This document shows, piece after piece, positions 53,952 through 64,000 of a stretch of DNA of 64,000 nt (the first letter of the stretch is position 1; every line of letters starts with the position of its first letter). The stretch lies in assembly GCF_000372725.1 (NCBI RefSeq), contig NW_005195300.1, forward strand, positions 112,451 through 176,450, written 5' to 3'. The position numbers and the translations under genes are program-made. Under the pieces are notes generated by a model, which made no database searches, had not been told where the DNA came from, and worked only from the letters and a program-made list of their open reading frames with translations. This DNA comes from Emiliania huxleyi CCMP1516. Its lineage: Eukaryota; Haptophyta; Isochrysidales; Noelaerhabdaceae.

Positions 53952-54060
53952 CAGGCGTGATTGAAACCGCCGGCGCTGCGGCTGGAGCTCCTCCTCCTGT
54001 TAGTCCTGAGGAGGAGCGTGTACGAGACCCGCCAGCTGCTGCTCCCTTCAGCCAGACGGC

Positions 54061-54870
54061 GCCTCCGCTCTGCTCCTCGCGTGCGAGAAGGAATGCCCCG
54101 AGTGCGTCAGGCTGCTGCTCGAGGCCAATGCGGCGGTCGACCAAGCCAACACCAGAGGCGTCACACCGCTGTACATCACGTGCCACCGAGGCCACCTCGG
54201 GATTGCCCGGCTGCTGCGCGACGCTGGCGCAGCGGTCGGCCAAGTCATGGACGGCGGCTACACGCCGCTGCTCATGGCGTGCCGGAACGGCTACTTCGAG
54301 ATCGTTCGGCTGCTCCTCGGGGCCAGTGCGGCGGTCAATCAGGCCGACGCGAGCGGCACCACGCCGCTGTTCATCGCGTGTCGGAGGGGCCACGTCGACA
54401 TCGTCCGGCTGCTTCTCGAGGCTGGCGCAGCGGTCGGCCAAGCCATGAACAACAACGGCGCCAACAACGGCGCCACGCCGCTGCTCATCGCGTGCCACCA
54501 GGGCCACCTCGAGGTCGCCAAGCTCCTCTCCTCCTACGGCGCCTCGCGCGCCGCAGTGCCGTCCCTTGGCACGCCCGAGGAGATCGCAGCCGATGAAGGC
54601 CACCCGACCTCGCCGCTTGGCTGATCGCTAGCCGCAGCTGGACGCCGCTCGCGCACTTTGAGACCCTCACCGCCGCCCGCGCGCTCTCCCTGCTGCGCAG
54701 CGGCGCAAGCTTGCACGAGGGCGAGCCGACGCCGCTGCAGCGCGCCGCGAGCGGCGAGGGCGAGGCGGCGGCGCTGATCCTGCGGGCGGCGGCGCCGTGG
54801 TCGCCGGCAAGCCACTCGCTCTTTCCCGCGGCGGCCCGCGCGCGGGCGGCGCTCCTCGTCCTGCTCCGCC
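54061..54870 (+). pseudogene. Ankyrin-repeat pseudogene (5'-truncated, frameshifted)
   Basis: Starts abruptly at ASALLLACEKECPECVRLLL, equivalent to about residue 90 of the ankyrin protein at 32848, directly after the LRR gene's 3' flank. Five ankyrin repeats follow, then HLEVAKLLSSYGASRAAVPS. A one-base deletion near 54604 (gaaggccacccgacc against cggccacgccgacc in the intact copy) gives a stop at 54622-54624. The intact tail continues in the next frame (WTPLAHFETLTAARALSLL, WSPASHSLFPAAARARAALL). A real gene with a sequencing error remains possible. Confidence 0.7.
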
Positions 54871-54882
54871 GGCGCTGGGAGT

Positions 54883-55353
54883 GTCGCCACCGGCACGTGG
54901 GACGAGCCGAGCAACTGCGTCCAGCTGTGGGCGGTGGCGCTGCAGCCGGAGGACGTGGAGATGGATGACGACGCCGCCGCCGCCGCCTCCGAGGCGCCAG
55001 CAGCCCGCCTGCTCGCGACGGCGCACCACGCCGCCTCCGTCCTCGGCCTCACCGCCGCCGCCGGCGGCGGCGTGGCACCTCCGGTGGTATGCGCTGCGGG
55101 CAGCGACGGCTCCCTCTCGTGCTTCTCGGCGGCGCTGGACGCCGCCGCGCCGCCGTCCGACACCGCCGCCGGCCCGGCGCTGCGGCTGACGCCTGCGTGG
55201 AGCGACGGCGGCGGCGGCGGCGGCGCGCTGCTGAGTGTGGACGCGTCGCCGGACGGGCTCCAGCTGGCAAGCTGCGGCGAGGGCGGCCTCCTCTCGCTCC
55301 ACGCCGCCGAGGGAGGCGCCATGGCGGCGGCGATCGTCCACAGTACCTGTTAG
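54883..55353 (+). pseudogene. WD40 fragment, Nup43-like, fused behind the ankyrin remnant
   Basis: Reads GTWDEPSNCVQLWAVALQPE, then LLATAHHAASVLGLTA, VVCAAGSDGSLSCFSAALDA and LLSVDASPDGLQLASCGEGG, ending at 55353. The layout (WD with N..QLW, then cytoplasmic blades) resembles the N-terminal blades of nucleoporin Nup43. It lacks both a start and the remaining blades, and begins where ankyrin similarity stops (about 54870). It may be a single exon of a gene with unseen exons, or a captured fragment. Confidence 0.4.
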
Positions 55354-55689
55354 CTAAGGCAGTCACGGTGAACGATGAATGGTCAGCAACTCGTTCCACG
55401 TCTCGCCGCTGCGACTCGCCGCCACGTGCGGACGACCCCGCCGCCATAATAACAGTGTTAGAAACGGTGCAAACGGTGCAAACGGTACATCAGTAGAACA
55501 GGTTTCATGTAGTTAGTACAAGAAATCAGGCGTGAGAGTTGAGTTGTAGAGAGATGGAATACACCCTCACCGGCTCGACCGACTACTTGACGGGGCTCGA
55601 CTGCTTCTCCTCAGGGGAGAGACCGCGAGAAATAGGGACGCCGTCGGCGCGCCCGCCTTCGCAGCGCGCCGCAGCGAGAGCTCTAACAC
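55354..55689. other. No gene seen
   Basis: Short spacer with a (acggtgcaa) duplication near 55463-55490; otherwise nothing recognised. Confidence 0.5.
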
Positions 55690-56118
55690 TCACTCCAGAG
55701 TGAAGATGCCGAAATCCTCGTACGGTGGCGGGTCGGGCCAGTCGACTGGCTCCGCCTCGCATGGCACCCATGCTTCGCCTCTGCCCCACGCCAGCAGCTC
55801 GTTGTCGCGGGCGATTTGCTCGGCCTCTTCCTTCTTCAACAGAGCCTCGAGGAGGCGCAAGAGTCGGGCGTCATCGCCTGTCTCGGCCAGCATCTCGTGC
55901 ACTGACGTCGGGCTAAGCAGCGACCTGGGAGCCTTGATGGTACCCGATCGGCGGCGCCGTAAGGGGACAACCATCGGGCCCATGGACCGCTCGTCGCTGT
56001 TAGATGGTGAGCCAAGCGGGCGCGGGGGCGGCATGGCTGACCCGTCGCCGACACACCGAGACGCTGGGAGAACGCGAGGGGCTCGAGGAGGGTCGAGGAG
56101 GGGATACGTCGGATGCAT
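55690..56118 (-). CDS. Small hypothetical protein with acidic C-terminus
   Basis: The start at 56118 (MHPTYPLLDPPRAPRVLPAS) gives 142 codons. The central part is helical and charged (SVHEMLAETGDDARLLRLLE, ALLKKEEAEQIARDNELLAW) and the end is acidic/aromatic (EPVDWPDPPPYEDFGIFTLE). No family is recognised. A coherent helix and acidic tail make coding more likely than chance. Confidence 0.5.
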   Translation of the reverse strand: MHPTYPLLDPPRAPRVLPASRCVGDGSAMPPPRPLGSPSNSDERSMGPMVVPLRRRRSGTIKAPRSLLSPTSVHEMLAETGDDARLLRLLEALLKKEEAEQIARDNELLAWGRGEAWVPCEAEPVDWPDPPPYEDFGIFTLE

Positions 56119-56224
56119 CTCGGACTTCCACCCCCCCCCCACGAAATGTTCGTTGTACGTACTTTTAGCTTACTGGGATCTCTCGGATCTCTCGTTGTAT
56201 GTGTGTACTTTTAGCTTACTGGGA

Positions 56225-56622
56225 GAAAAGGGAGAGGGGGTTGTGTTCAAGGGCCCTACGCGCGGCGTGAGAGCTCGGAAGCGAGCTTTGCACCGGCGAT
56301 CGAGGATGGCGCGGTTCACCCCCTTCACCGAAGCGATGGAGATGCGTTCCGCGTGGTGTGACACAAATGAGAGGCGAGAGTGGGGAGGGTACGCGGTGCG
56401 GTCAACGCCCGAGCGTTGAGCCTTGCGCGCAAGGCGGTCGATCTTTGCAACTGCAGGCGGCGAGAAGCCGCCGCCGAATGTCTCGTGGAGAAGCAGGTTG
56501 AACTTGTTTCGTTTGGTGAAGATTCCATCATGGTAGTGGCCACGCTGTGACTTGACGTAGCCTTGGCCGGTGGCGTGGTCGAACGCCCGTTGACCACAGA
56601 ACCCGCGTTGCTTGCAGCCCAT
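56225..56622 (-). mobile_element. LINE-type retrotransposon remnant (3' end of the polyprotein)
   Basis: Minus strand: YVKSQRGHYHDGIFTKRNKF, then LLLHETFGGGFSPPAVAKID and SFVSHHAERISIASVKGVNR. This resembles the tail after the reverse transcriptase in algal LINE elements (F.P...E.FGG.....A.......a.......RiS.A..kGN). No reverse transcriptase core is visible here. A 20-bp direct duplication gtacttttagcttactggga lies just downstream (56158 and 56205). Confidence 0.4.
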
Positions 56623-56849
56623 GTTTGCAAGGCGGGCTCTCTCTCGTTGTATGTAGATCTTACGTACATTCCCGGAGGAGGACTGCTGACGGGGTTTGCG
56701 ATGAGAAGCGATCCGAACGTGGCATTCGGGTGATTAGATCACTACCGCCGAAAAACGCAACAAAAACAAAACAGCGGAAGCTCGGCCTTTGGCTCTCCGC
56801 GGCGCTTCCCACCCTTCGGGTCGCGCTCGAGCGGGGGTCGAAACGGTTG

Positions 56850-57343
56850 ATGAGGGCAAATTTTGTGAGCGGATATGGTGGCGGCGGCTGGAACTCTAGC
56901 TGTATCCACGGATCTGTCGTGCCGCACGGAGCGCTCGGATCCGCTGGGCTATTGAATCCGCACTCATCGTCATTATACCAACCCGAGTTTTCGGCATTCG
57001 TGGTGGGAATTTGGGTCTGGCAAATGTTGGTGACGTTCGTGTGGTTGCTCGTTGAAAGGACTCCGTCCACGCAGCGTGATGGTATTCGGTGGTCCAGGCC
57101 ATCAATCACCTCATCTGCCATGTCGAGGCTGCTCCCCTCGGGCACCTTCCTGGTGTACGTGCTGCTCATGGTAGCGACGATGTTGCTGGCTGGCACGGCC
57201 CACGCTGCGCTGATCAGGCCTCCGCCAAACGCATCCGGCTCTGTGTAGCTTGGCTCGTACACGAGCTCCGCTTTTGGCTTCTTGAGCATCACTGGCAATA
57301 CGTTAGCTGCTGCAGCGGCGGCGAGAGCCTGAAGCAATGCCAT
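56850..57343 (-). CDS. Discoidin (F5/8 type C)-like fragment
   Basis: From an ATG at 57343 (MALLQALAAAAAANVLPVML), reading DMADEVIDGLDHRIPSRCVD, then DPWIQLEFQPPPPYPLTKFA and LINRFD. The W(I/V)Q(L/V)xF and NR.D pattern is that of a carbohydrate-binding discoidin domain. The reading becomes unlike the family after INRFDP (about 56840), where a splice or truncation must occur. No upstream exons are identified. Confidence 0.45.
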
Positions 57344-57578
57344 GCCGCCCGGCAGCGCGAAGCCAAAGGAGGCAATAATTGGGGTCGAACTGTTTTGGGT
57401 TCCGTCGGCCGGAACGAGAAGGGGAGTCGCGTAAAATGATGGGTAATTACTCGAGTAGTTCTCGAGCGTCACTTAGCAGTGAACAGGCTGAGGTCAGGGT
57501 TTGAGCCCCCAGGCAGACCGGAGGGGAGGAGACTGCGGACGGACGGACGATGGAGAGGGGGGACGACACCGCACGCAC

Positions 57579-57628
57579 CTACCTACCTACCTACCTACCT
57601 ACCTACCTACCTACCTACCTACCTACCT
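57579..57628 (+). repeat. Tetranucleotide microsatellite (CTAC)n
   Basis: About 12 copies of ctac in tandem, with shorter interrupted copies to 57645. Confidence 0.95.
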
Positions 57629-58437
57629 AACCTAACTAACCTACCCCCCCCAATGAACACACCAGTGAGGGAGGGCGAGACGATCGAGGGGTCCCGTACC
57701 ATGCGGAACCGACCCTATCCAGTGCTCAAGTGCTCAACTAACCTACCTACTGTGCCGTACGGAAGTGTGAACAGGTTGGAGCAGCAGCTCCTGAGCACGG
57801 CGCCGCAGGCGCCTGTTGATAGGTCCAGGTGATAGTCCTGGATGGGCAATGCATACGCCTCACTGGGCCTTAAGATCGCCCGACCGCGTCCCGGTGCTCT
57901 GTGGTCGGATTTGTGACGCCGCCGCACCGCAAGGGGCTCCTGATTGTGGCGCGGCCTGCTGGACGCGCGGCGCGGCCTGCCTCCGGAGGTGCCTCTGAGC
58001 TGGCCATTTTGGGTCACACCGTGAGAGAACGCGATGCGCGTTCGAGTTTTCACTCGGCGAACTTCAATTAGTTCAAGAGTTCAAGTGTTCAACTCTCGCA
58101 CCGGCCAGGCGCAAGCCCAACCGGGGGCGGGCCCAACGCGTGTGCTAGCGTGCAAGTGAGGCGGAGGCGCGAGTCGGAAGGCCGCGACCGTCAAGTGTTC
58201 CCCGACGAACATACAATCGCTGTGAACTCAACCACGTACCCCGTAAAGTCGTCGTACATCTGGCATGACCCCTATCTCACGGGTGGTGTGGAGCTCGATC
58301 GCGGAACCCCCAGAAGAACAACTTTACCAGACCACGTGACAGCGCGAGCTCCACCCCTCCCACAATGCTGCAACAAGATCCGTGCGCCGCCGGCGCCAAT
58401 AGCAGTACTGTACTTGATTGCTGTCCTTTGCGCGCGG
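57629..58437. other. No gene seen
   Basis: Intergenic between the tetranucleotide run and the ankyrin gene on the minus strand. No motif or repeat recognised. Confidence 0.5.
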
Positions 58438-60400
58438 CTAGTCTGCATCCGCCTTGGCCCTCGCGGCGGCCGCTGACGCGCGCCTCGCCTTGACGGCAGC
58501 CAGTGCCGCCTCCGCCGCCTCCGCCGCCTCTGCCGCCGCAGCCGCAGCCGCCACCGCCGCAGCCGCTGCCGCGGCGGCCGCCTCCTCCTCTGCCGCTGCG
58601 AGAGCGTCCGCCTCGGCTTCCGCCTCCCGGCGCGCCTCCGCTGCCACCAAGGCTGCCTCCTCACCCGCCTCTGCCGTCTCCTCCTCGCTCGCCTCGCCTG
58701 CCGCTTCTCCCAACGCCTCGGCCAGCCCCTCGACCGACGTCTCCGCCGTGGTGCCGTACCGAATCCGCTCCTCGTGGAGCGTCTCGAGAAGCCTGATCAA
58801 CCCCTCCCTGTCCAGCTTCGCGGGCTTGGCTGCGGCTGCCTCTGACGGCGCCTCGGCCTCCTGCGACGGCCCAGCGCCGCCGCTCCCGCCGCCCTTCTTC
58901 TTCTTCTTGCCCTTCTTGCCCTTGCCGCGCTTCTCCGCCTCGACCTCCGCCAGCAGCTCCTCGGCATGCCGCGCCGCCTCCTTCTCCTCCGCCGCCCTCT
59001 GTGCCACCCTCTCCGCCGCTCCCGCAGCCCACGCCGCCTCCTTCGCCGCCTTCTCGGCCGCCGCATGCTCCTCGAGGGCGCGCACGCACTCGGCGTGGCC
59101 ATTCTCCTTGGCCAACTGCAGCGCCGTGAATCCAGCCACCGAGCGCAGCTTCGTGTCGGCGCCCGCCCGCAGCAGGCAGAGCAGGGCCGCGGGGTGGTCC
59201 TTGAAAGCGGAGAACATCAGCGCGGTGCGGCCGGCAATCTCCTGCTGGTTGATCTCCGCGCCGTGATGCAGTAGTAGCTCGACCACCCGCTCGTGGCCGC
59301 TGAGAGCGGCGAACATCAGCGCGGTGAAGCCTGCGCTGTCCCGAAGGTTGATCGAAGCGCCACGCTGCAGCAGCGTCGCGGCCAGCCGCTCGTGGCCGTA
59401 GGCGGCGGCGACCATCAACAGCGTAAAGCCGCTCACACCCTCAAGAGTGAAAGTCGCGTCCACCCGCCCGCCGCCGTCGAGCCACGCCAGCATCGCCTCC
59501 TCGCCTTGCACAGCCGCCTCCGCGATCTCCTCGGGGACGGCGTCCTCGCCCGTTCCGCTCTCCACGCCGCCAGAAGAGGACGCGGCAGTTGGTGCCGCCG
59601 CCGCCCCCTTGCCCGAGGCGGCATCGCCGTCCGCCCCTGCGCCGCCCGCCTCGCCGAATTCCTCGGGAACAGGCCCGCTGCTGCCGCCCTCGCCGCCCGC
59701 CTCGACCGCCGCCGCCTCGCGCCTCTCCGCCGCCACCTCGCCGAGATACGTCTTGACGGCGGCGATGCACTCGGTGTGACCCTTCTCTTTGGCGATCTGC
59801 AGCGCCGTCTCGCCGTCCGCAGTGCGCAGCGTCATGTCTGCGCCCGCCCGCAGAAGCTGGAGGACGACGACAGGGTGGCCGTAGTCGGCGGCGCCCGTGA
59901 GCGCAGTGTGGCCGTCGCCGTCCTGCAGGTCGACCTCTGCCCCGTGCCGCAGCAGCAGCTCGACCACGCGTTCGTGGCCTTGGTCGGCGGCGAGCATCAG
60001 CGCGGTGACACCGCGGCTGCTCTGCAGATTGATCTCCGCGCCGTGCCGCAGCAGCGTCTCGGCCACCTGCACATGGCCGATGGTGGCGGCGGCAATCAGC
60101 GCGGTGTGGCCGATGCTGTTTTGCGCGTCCGGCTTCGCGCCCCGCTTCAGCAGAACCTCGACCAGCTGCTTGTGGCCGTAGGCGGCGGCGATCAGCAGGA
60201 GCGTACAGCCACTCACACCGCGATGCACGCACGTCGCGTCAGCCGTCCCCGGCGAGCCACGTCTGCACCACGCCCGCCTTGCCGTTCGCCGCCGCTGCCT
60301 CGATCTTTTTCGGCAGCGCGAGCGGCGCAGCCTTTGACGCCGTCGAAGCAAGCCCGCGCCGGGAGGCGGCTGAGCCAGCTTTTGGTCGGCCAGGCAGAGG
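58438..60400 (-). CDS. Ankyrin-repeat protein with two ankyrin blocks and an Ala/Glu-rich tail; frame break near 60242
   Basis: Two homologous blocks are visible. Block 1 (60.24-59.76 kb) starts with GVSGCTLLLIAAAYGHKQLV and block 2 (59.43-59.07 kb) with GVSGFTLLMVAAAYGHERLA. Each has about five ankyrin repeats ending in an ADxxLRxxxGxTALQxAKExGH unit. Each is preceded by a helix (PKKIEAAAANGKAGVVQTWL in block 1; PEEIAEAAVQGEEAMLAWLD in block 2). The C-terminus is a basic patch (KRGKGKKGKKKKKGGG) then a long Ala/Glu coiled region. The helix before block 1 lies in another frame: GDG is followed by a stop at about 60242, so one base is missing or extra there. Gene start near 60400 is uncertain. 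Confidence 0.72.
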
Positions 60401-60479
60401 GCGCGTGTGGGCGGGAGCGAGGGAAGAGCGCCGTGGGCGTGTGTTTCTTGGTCGCTGTGTGTGTTTCTTCTTCGCAGTG

Positions 60480-60737
60480 AGGAAGGGCGGTGGGTAAGAC
60501 GGGGGGGCGCCAATCCCCATTTCCCCATACAAGCCCGTCCCACCCCTTCGTCCCAGGTCCCACGCCATCGGGCCTTCGGGCCCCGCGCATAGAAACAAAT
60601 GGCGGGGGCTGGGGCGGGACGGTTATCGGTTATCGGTTTCGTCCTCGCCTCGAAGCGAAAAGGTGGCGGTTGTATTCCCTGGTTTGTTACCCCCCCCCCC
60701 CCCCCCAGCCCCGCCCCGCCCCCCGTCACTCCTAGCG
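60480..60737. other. Intergenic with a poly-C tract
   Basis: A run of about 19 C residues at 60690-60708 lies between two minus-strand genes. No other feature. Confidence 0.6.
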
Positions 60738-61500
60738 TCACTCCCACGCCGTGTACAGCATGAGCTTCGATGCCTCGCGCGCCCGACCAGCCTCCAGCCG
60801 CTGCCTCAAGTCGGGGAAGACGCCGTGCGCCTGCCTGCACAGCGAGAGCCGCAGCGATTGCGAGGAGAGGAAGTAATTCACCTCCTGCGTGTAGAGGACC
60901 AGCGCGAGGCCGTGCTCCGGGTCGGCCGCGAAGAAGGTGCCCGCGACGCCTCCCCAGCCCGTCGCGCCCAGCCCCGACGCGGCACCGGCGGGGAGGTAGT
61001 CCCCGCCCTCGCCCGGAGAGCAGACCACTCCGCCGAGCAAGCCAAAGCTCTGGAACGGGTCAAAGCAGGGTCCCGCGCCGGCGCCCATGCCGCGGAGCTG
61101 GTCGGACCTCAGCGCCGCCATGCTCTCGCGGCTCAGCAGCGCTGGCACTCCATCCAGCCGCCCGTCCGTCGCCAGCCACTCTGCAAAGCGGAGAAAGTCG
61201 CGAGCGGTCGAGAGGAGCCCGCCTCCGCCGCTCGGTCTCTGGCCCTGCGGCTTGCCGCGCAGCCACGGCGTCGATGCGTCGCAGGCGCCGACCATGGCGT
61301 CGTCCTCGAAGCGGTTGGGGCCCGTGCCGCGGTAGCATCGGGTGAACCGTCCGAGGGCGTGCTCGGGAATTTCGAACCCCGTGTCGGGCATCCCGAGCGG
61401 CTCGAATAGGGACGCCTCGAGGAAGCGGCCGAGCGCCTGGCCGCTCACCTCCTCGAGGACGCCGCCGAGGAGCTCGATCGACAAAAGCGAACAGTTGTTT
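60738..61500 (-). pseudogene. Serine hydrolase (beta-lactamase/class C-like), 5'-truncated
   Basis: Reads SLLSIELLGGVLEEVSGQAL, EASLFEPLGMPDTGFEIPEH, GGGGLLSTARDFLRFAEWLA and GWGGVAGTFFAADPEHGLAL, ending at 60738. These match the C-terminal two-thirds of class C beta-lactamase-like esterases, including the Y.N-equivalent segment (IPNNCSLL). The N-terminal part with the nucleophile motif SxxK is absent: sequence upstream of 61495 (RKKRWRGRVADKPMKSWYAD) is unlike the family and has no usable ATG context. It is either truncated by rearrangement or joined to an unseen upstream exon. Confidence 0.65.
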
Positions 61501-61703
61501 GGTATCGCCAAAAATCTCTCTTCTCTCCAAAGCGACTCATTTCTCAAATCCGCATACCAGCTCTTCATGGGCTTGTCTGCCACCCGGCCCCGCCACCGCT
61601 TCTTACGATATCCCGGTGTAAAGTCAAGGAACAACGCCGCCGCGATGAAATAAGAAAAACGAGGCGGCGCCTCGCGACTCGACAGGAAAGGACTTGGGCA
61701 TCA

Positions 61704-63453
61704 ATGCCCAGCAAGCAGCCCCTCGGCCCGTCGCCGCGGTCCGTCTACCGCCGCGCACGCGCGCTGCACGCCGCTTGGGACATCGCCCACGGTCTCGGCG
61801 TGTGCGCGGTCTCGCTCTACCTCCTTGCGCGGCAGCGCGACCCCGCCCTTGTCGGCGGCGGGTGCGAGCCGCTGCAGTGCCGCGTCGGCGCCGTCTGGCG
61901 CGCGGCGTCCGCCGACCCGCTCGAGGCGGCCTGCGCCTGCTTCACCAACTTTTTCTTCGTCTCGATGTGCGGCAACTCGCCCGCCGCGTGGGCGGCGGCG
62001 CTCTGGTTCGCGAGCGTGGACGAGGTGGCGTGGGGCGCGTTTGCGGCGGGGGTGGCGGCGCGCTGGGGCGACCTGTACGACGGCGGCGCCGGCTACGCGT
62101 ACGGCGTCTGCACCTTCCTCTTCTTCCTTGTGCCGTACCTCCTCCACGGCGCCCTCCTCCTCCCTCTCGAGCTCTGGAGCCCGGCCGTCGCCGCAGGGAC
62201 TCCGTACAAGCTCCAGCCGCAGAGGAGGGTCGACGCTGGCCGCATCCCGCGCGTGGTGGCCGTGTCTGTGCTCGAGCTGTGCTTGGTCGGGCTGCCCTAC
62301 GTGCTCGCCCTCGCCCACCTCTCCGTCGCATCGCGCGGCGAGCGCGGCGTGAGGCTGGAGGGGGCCCTTCCCAGCTACGCGGAGCGCGCGTGGATGCTGC
62401 TCGCTCATCTGTTGGTCAACGAGGTGCTCTTCTTCTACGCCCACTGGGCGCTGCACCAGGGCCCCCTCTACCGCCGCATCCACAAGATCCACCACGAGTT
62501 CACCGCGCCGTTTGCACTAGCCGCCGTGCACGCCCACCCGCTCGAGCTCCTCACGGCGGACTTAGTCCCCTTCACCGCCGGCTTCGTCCTCTTCCGGCCT
62601 CACATCTTCTTTGTCTTTTTGTGGATCGTCGGCGCTGCCCTCGGCACCCAGACGCACCACTCGGGCTACCGCCTCCCCTGGATCGCAGCCTTCGACGAGC
62701 AGCCAGACTTCCACGACTTTCACCACCAGCGCTTCAGCTGCTGCTACGGCAACATCGGCTGGCTCGACTCGCTGCACGGCACATCGAGGCCGTACCGCGA
62801 GGCTCAGGCGCGCGGGAGATATGGGGAGATGTGTGGGGAGATATGGGGAGACATGACTACCGCGAGGCTCGGGCTCGCGGCATCTCCCCCCAACCTCCCG
62901 CCTTATCGCCTCCCGATCTCCTCCCAATCTCCCGCCGATATCTCCTCTCGATCACCCCCGATCTCATTCCGATCTCCCCCCAATCTCCCTCCGCGAGATA
63001 GCACGCGAAAGCATGCCGCGAAAGGCGGACCAACGTTGCTGACGAACCCCACAGCACGGATCCTCGCCTCCCCCCCCCCCCCCTCCCAGGCGGCGGCCGA
63101 AGCGAGGCGAGACAAGGCGCAGGACCGGTGGGAGGAGGAGCGGGAAGAGCGGGAGGAGCGGGAGGAGCGGGAGGCGAGGCGGGGGCAGCGGTGCCGTGCG
63201 TCCGCCACCAAGGCCGCCGAGGCGGAGGTGGAGGAGGAGGGGGAGGAGGAGGCGGGGGCGGCACACGCCTCTCCACCGTCGGACCGTGTGTGCGCGAGCC
63301 ACGGCGCCTCTTCACACTAAAACCCGCTGTGAACAGGCGGCGGCGGGCGCCAAGCGGCGGGCCGCCGCGCGCGTCGCGCGGCCTCGCAACTGGCCGCTCT
63401 CCACGGCGCTCAGCACGGCGGTCGGGCTGCACTCGCCGCTCGAGCATGGCTGA
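61704..63453 (+). CDS. Fatty acid hydroxylase/sterol desaturase-like protein with EER-rich tail
   Basis: Start at 61704 (MPSKQPLGPSPRSVYRRARA). The di-iron histidine motifs are all present: FFYAHWALHQ (HxxxH), HKIHHEF (HxxHH) and DFHDFHHQRF (HDxHH), with several hydrophobic segments (AAALWFASVDEVAWGAF, FLFFLVPYLLHGALLLPL, GFVLFRPHIFFVFLWIVG). It would be an ER membrane enzyme hydroxylating or desaturating a lipid or sterol. An intron at 62802-62866 (GC-AG, 65 nt) is flanked by copies of taccgcgaggctc. A larger intron precedes an exon of Arg/Glu repeats (EEREEREEREERE, about 63125-63180) that looks like a charged helix, and the last exon may end at 63451-63453 (PLSTALSTAVGLHSPLEHG). Confidence 0.8.
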
Positions 63454-64000
63454 GTTCTGGACTCGGCGGGTGGCTGTGTGGCAGGGTGCGCGCGGGCGCG
63501 CCGGCAGCTGCCGGCAGACCCAGACGGCGCAGCCGCGTCTGATCATGCGGGACGAAGACGCCACGGGGTGGTGGGGGGGTGGCGGGTGCATTGTAGGATG
63601 TAGGAGTAGGTCTGGCTGATTGACTGATAGGTTCATAGGAAGGTCCCTGTCGCGCTATCTCTAGCGCAAGGGTCGAGGGAGGGGGCGAGTTTGAGAACTC
63701 TACATCTACTGTTTTGAGGAAAGTATTTCAGCGGGCCGGCCGGGGGCCCCCTGCGCTGCCCCTGCGCCGTGCGCCTAGGCCTACGGCTTGATGCATTGAT
63801 TAACCCCTAAACGGCTACCGAAACGGGGTGCCCGGAAGGGCGATATCACGGCGGCCTAACTGTGCCTCCGTGCGCTCGCCACATACCCCCTGCTGCCCGA
63901 GGGTCGTGTTAGCACTTTATTGGGCACATACAGAGGCGGTGGGAAGCCACCACGTTCCCTTTAAATTTTCCGCCACAGAGCTCCGGAGCGCGCTCTGCAG
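63454..64000. other. Right-edge intergenic sequence
   Basis: No gene is recognised. The base composition is less GC-rich and the last 200 bp include attaacccctaaacgg. Nothing else supported. Confidence 0.4.

Noticed and set aside
58454..59266. A 270-codon plus-strand open frame rich in Ala/Ser/Phe
   Set aside because: Antisense shadow of the Ala/Glu-rich tail of the ankyrin protein on the minus strand.

Overview
This is a GC-rich eukaryotic nuclear window with intron-rich genes densely packed on both strands. It most likely comes from a unicellular marine alga: a haptophyte (Emiliania/Gephyrocapsa or Prymnesium type), or less likely a pelagophyte such as Aureococcus. The evidence is the gene content (ankyrin and BspA-type leucine-rich repeat families, Cys-rich TIR-containing membrane proteins, a gelsolin fusion, a eukaryotic xanthine dehydrogenase), very short introns of about 64-80 nt with many GC-AG junctions, an LRLRGGG motif in one small protein, and abundant minisatellites. 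The species call is inference. CDS coordinates below are gene spans that include introns.

Layout. 1-4727 (+) is the 3' part of a gelsolin/villin-like gene that also encodes a glutaredoxin-fold module and a C-terminal PH domain. 4728-6900 has no convincing gene. 6901-16242 (-) is one very large receptor-like gene: N-terminal region with a membrane segment, a GDGWNG-like domain, a right-handed beta-helix region built from a tandem exon array, about a dozen Cys-rich GCC2/GCC3-type repeats, a polytopic membrane region and C-terminal TIR-like modules. 17285-18110 holds a decayed Copia-like integrase. 19166-27564 holds a proline-rich membrane protein (+), a TPR protein (-), a two-exon F-box-like protein (+), a U-box protein (-) and a SAM-domain protein (+). 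28924-31954 (-) is an NhaC-type Na+/H+ antiporter. 32848-34308 (+) is an ankyrin protein. 34934-40909 (-) is a complete xanthine dehydrogenase. 41314-46242 holds a small membrane protein (-) sharing a promoter region with an isochorismatase-family hydrolase (+), then a large membrane protein (-). 46937-55353 (+) is a repeat-protein region: a GYS-repeat protein, two paralogous leucine-rich repeat genes, a frameshifted ankyrin pseudogene and a Nup43-like WD40 fragment, with a short inverted-repeat DNA transposon between them. 55690-61500 (-) holds a small acidic protein, a LINE reverse-transcriptase remnant, a discoidin-like fragment, a second ankyrin protein with a frame break, and a 5'-truncated serine hydrolase. 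61704-63453 (+) is a fatty acid hydroxylase/sterol desaturase-type protein.

The strongest novel signal concerns introns. In at least eight unrelated genes, short introns are flanked by near-perfect direct repeats of coding sequence (about 12-31 bp). The splice donor lies in the upstream copy and the acceptor in the downstream copy, very often at AG|GC or AG|GT, so splicing restores a single copy of the exon. This looks like a record of extensive, fairly recent intron gain by target duplication, with use of non-GT donors. Other signals are a 553-bp element with matching ends, a target duplication and an empty paralogous site, and a 187-bp tandem exon-intron array.

The genes do not form a pathway. 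Neighbours appear functionally unrelated, apart from local duplications of the LRR and ankyrin families.
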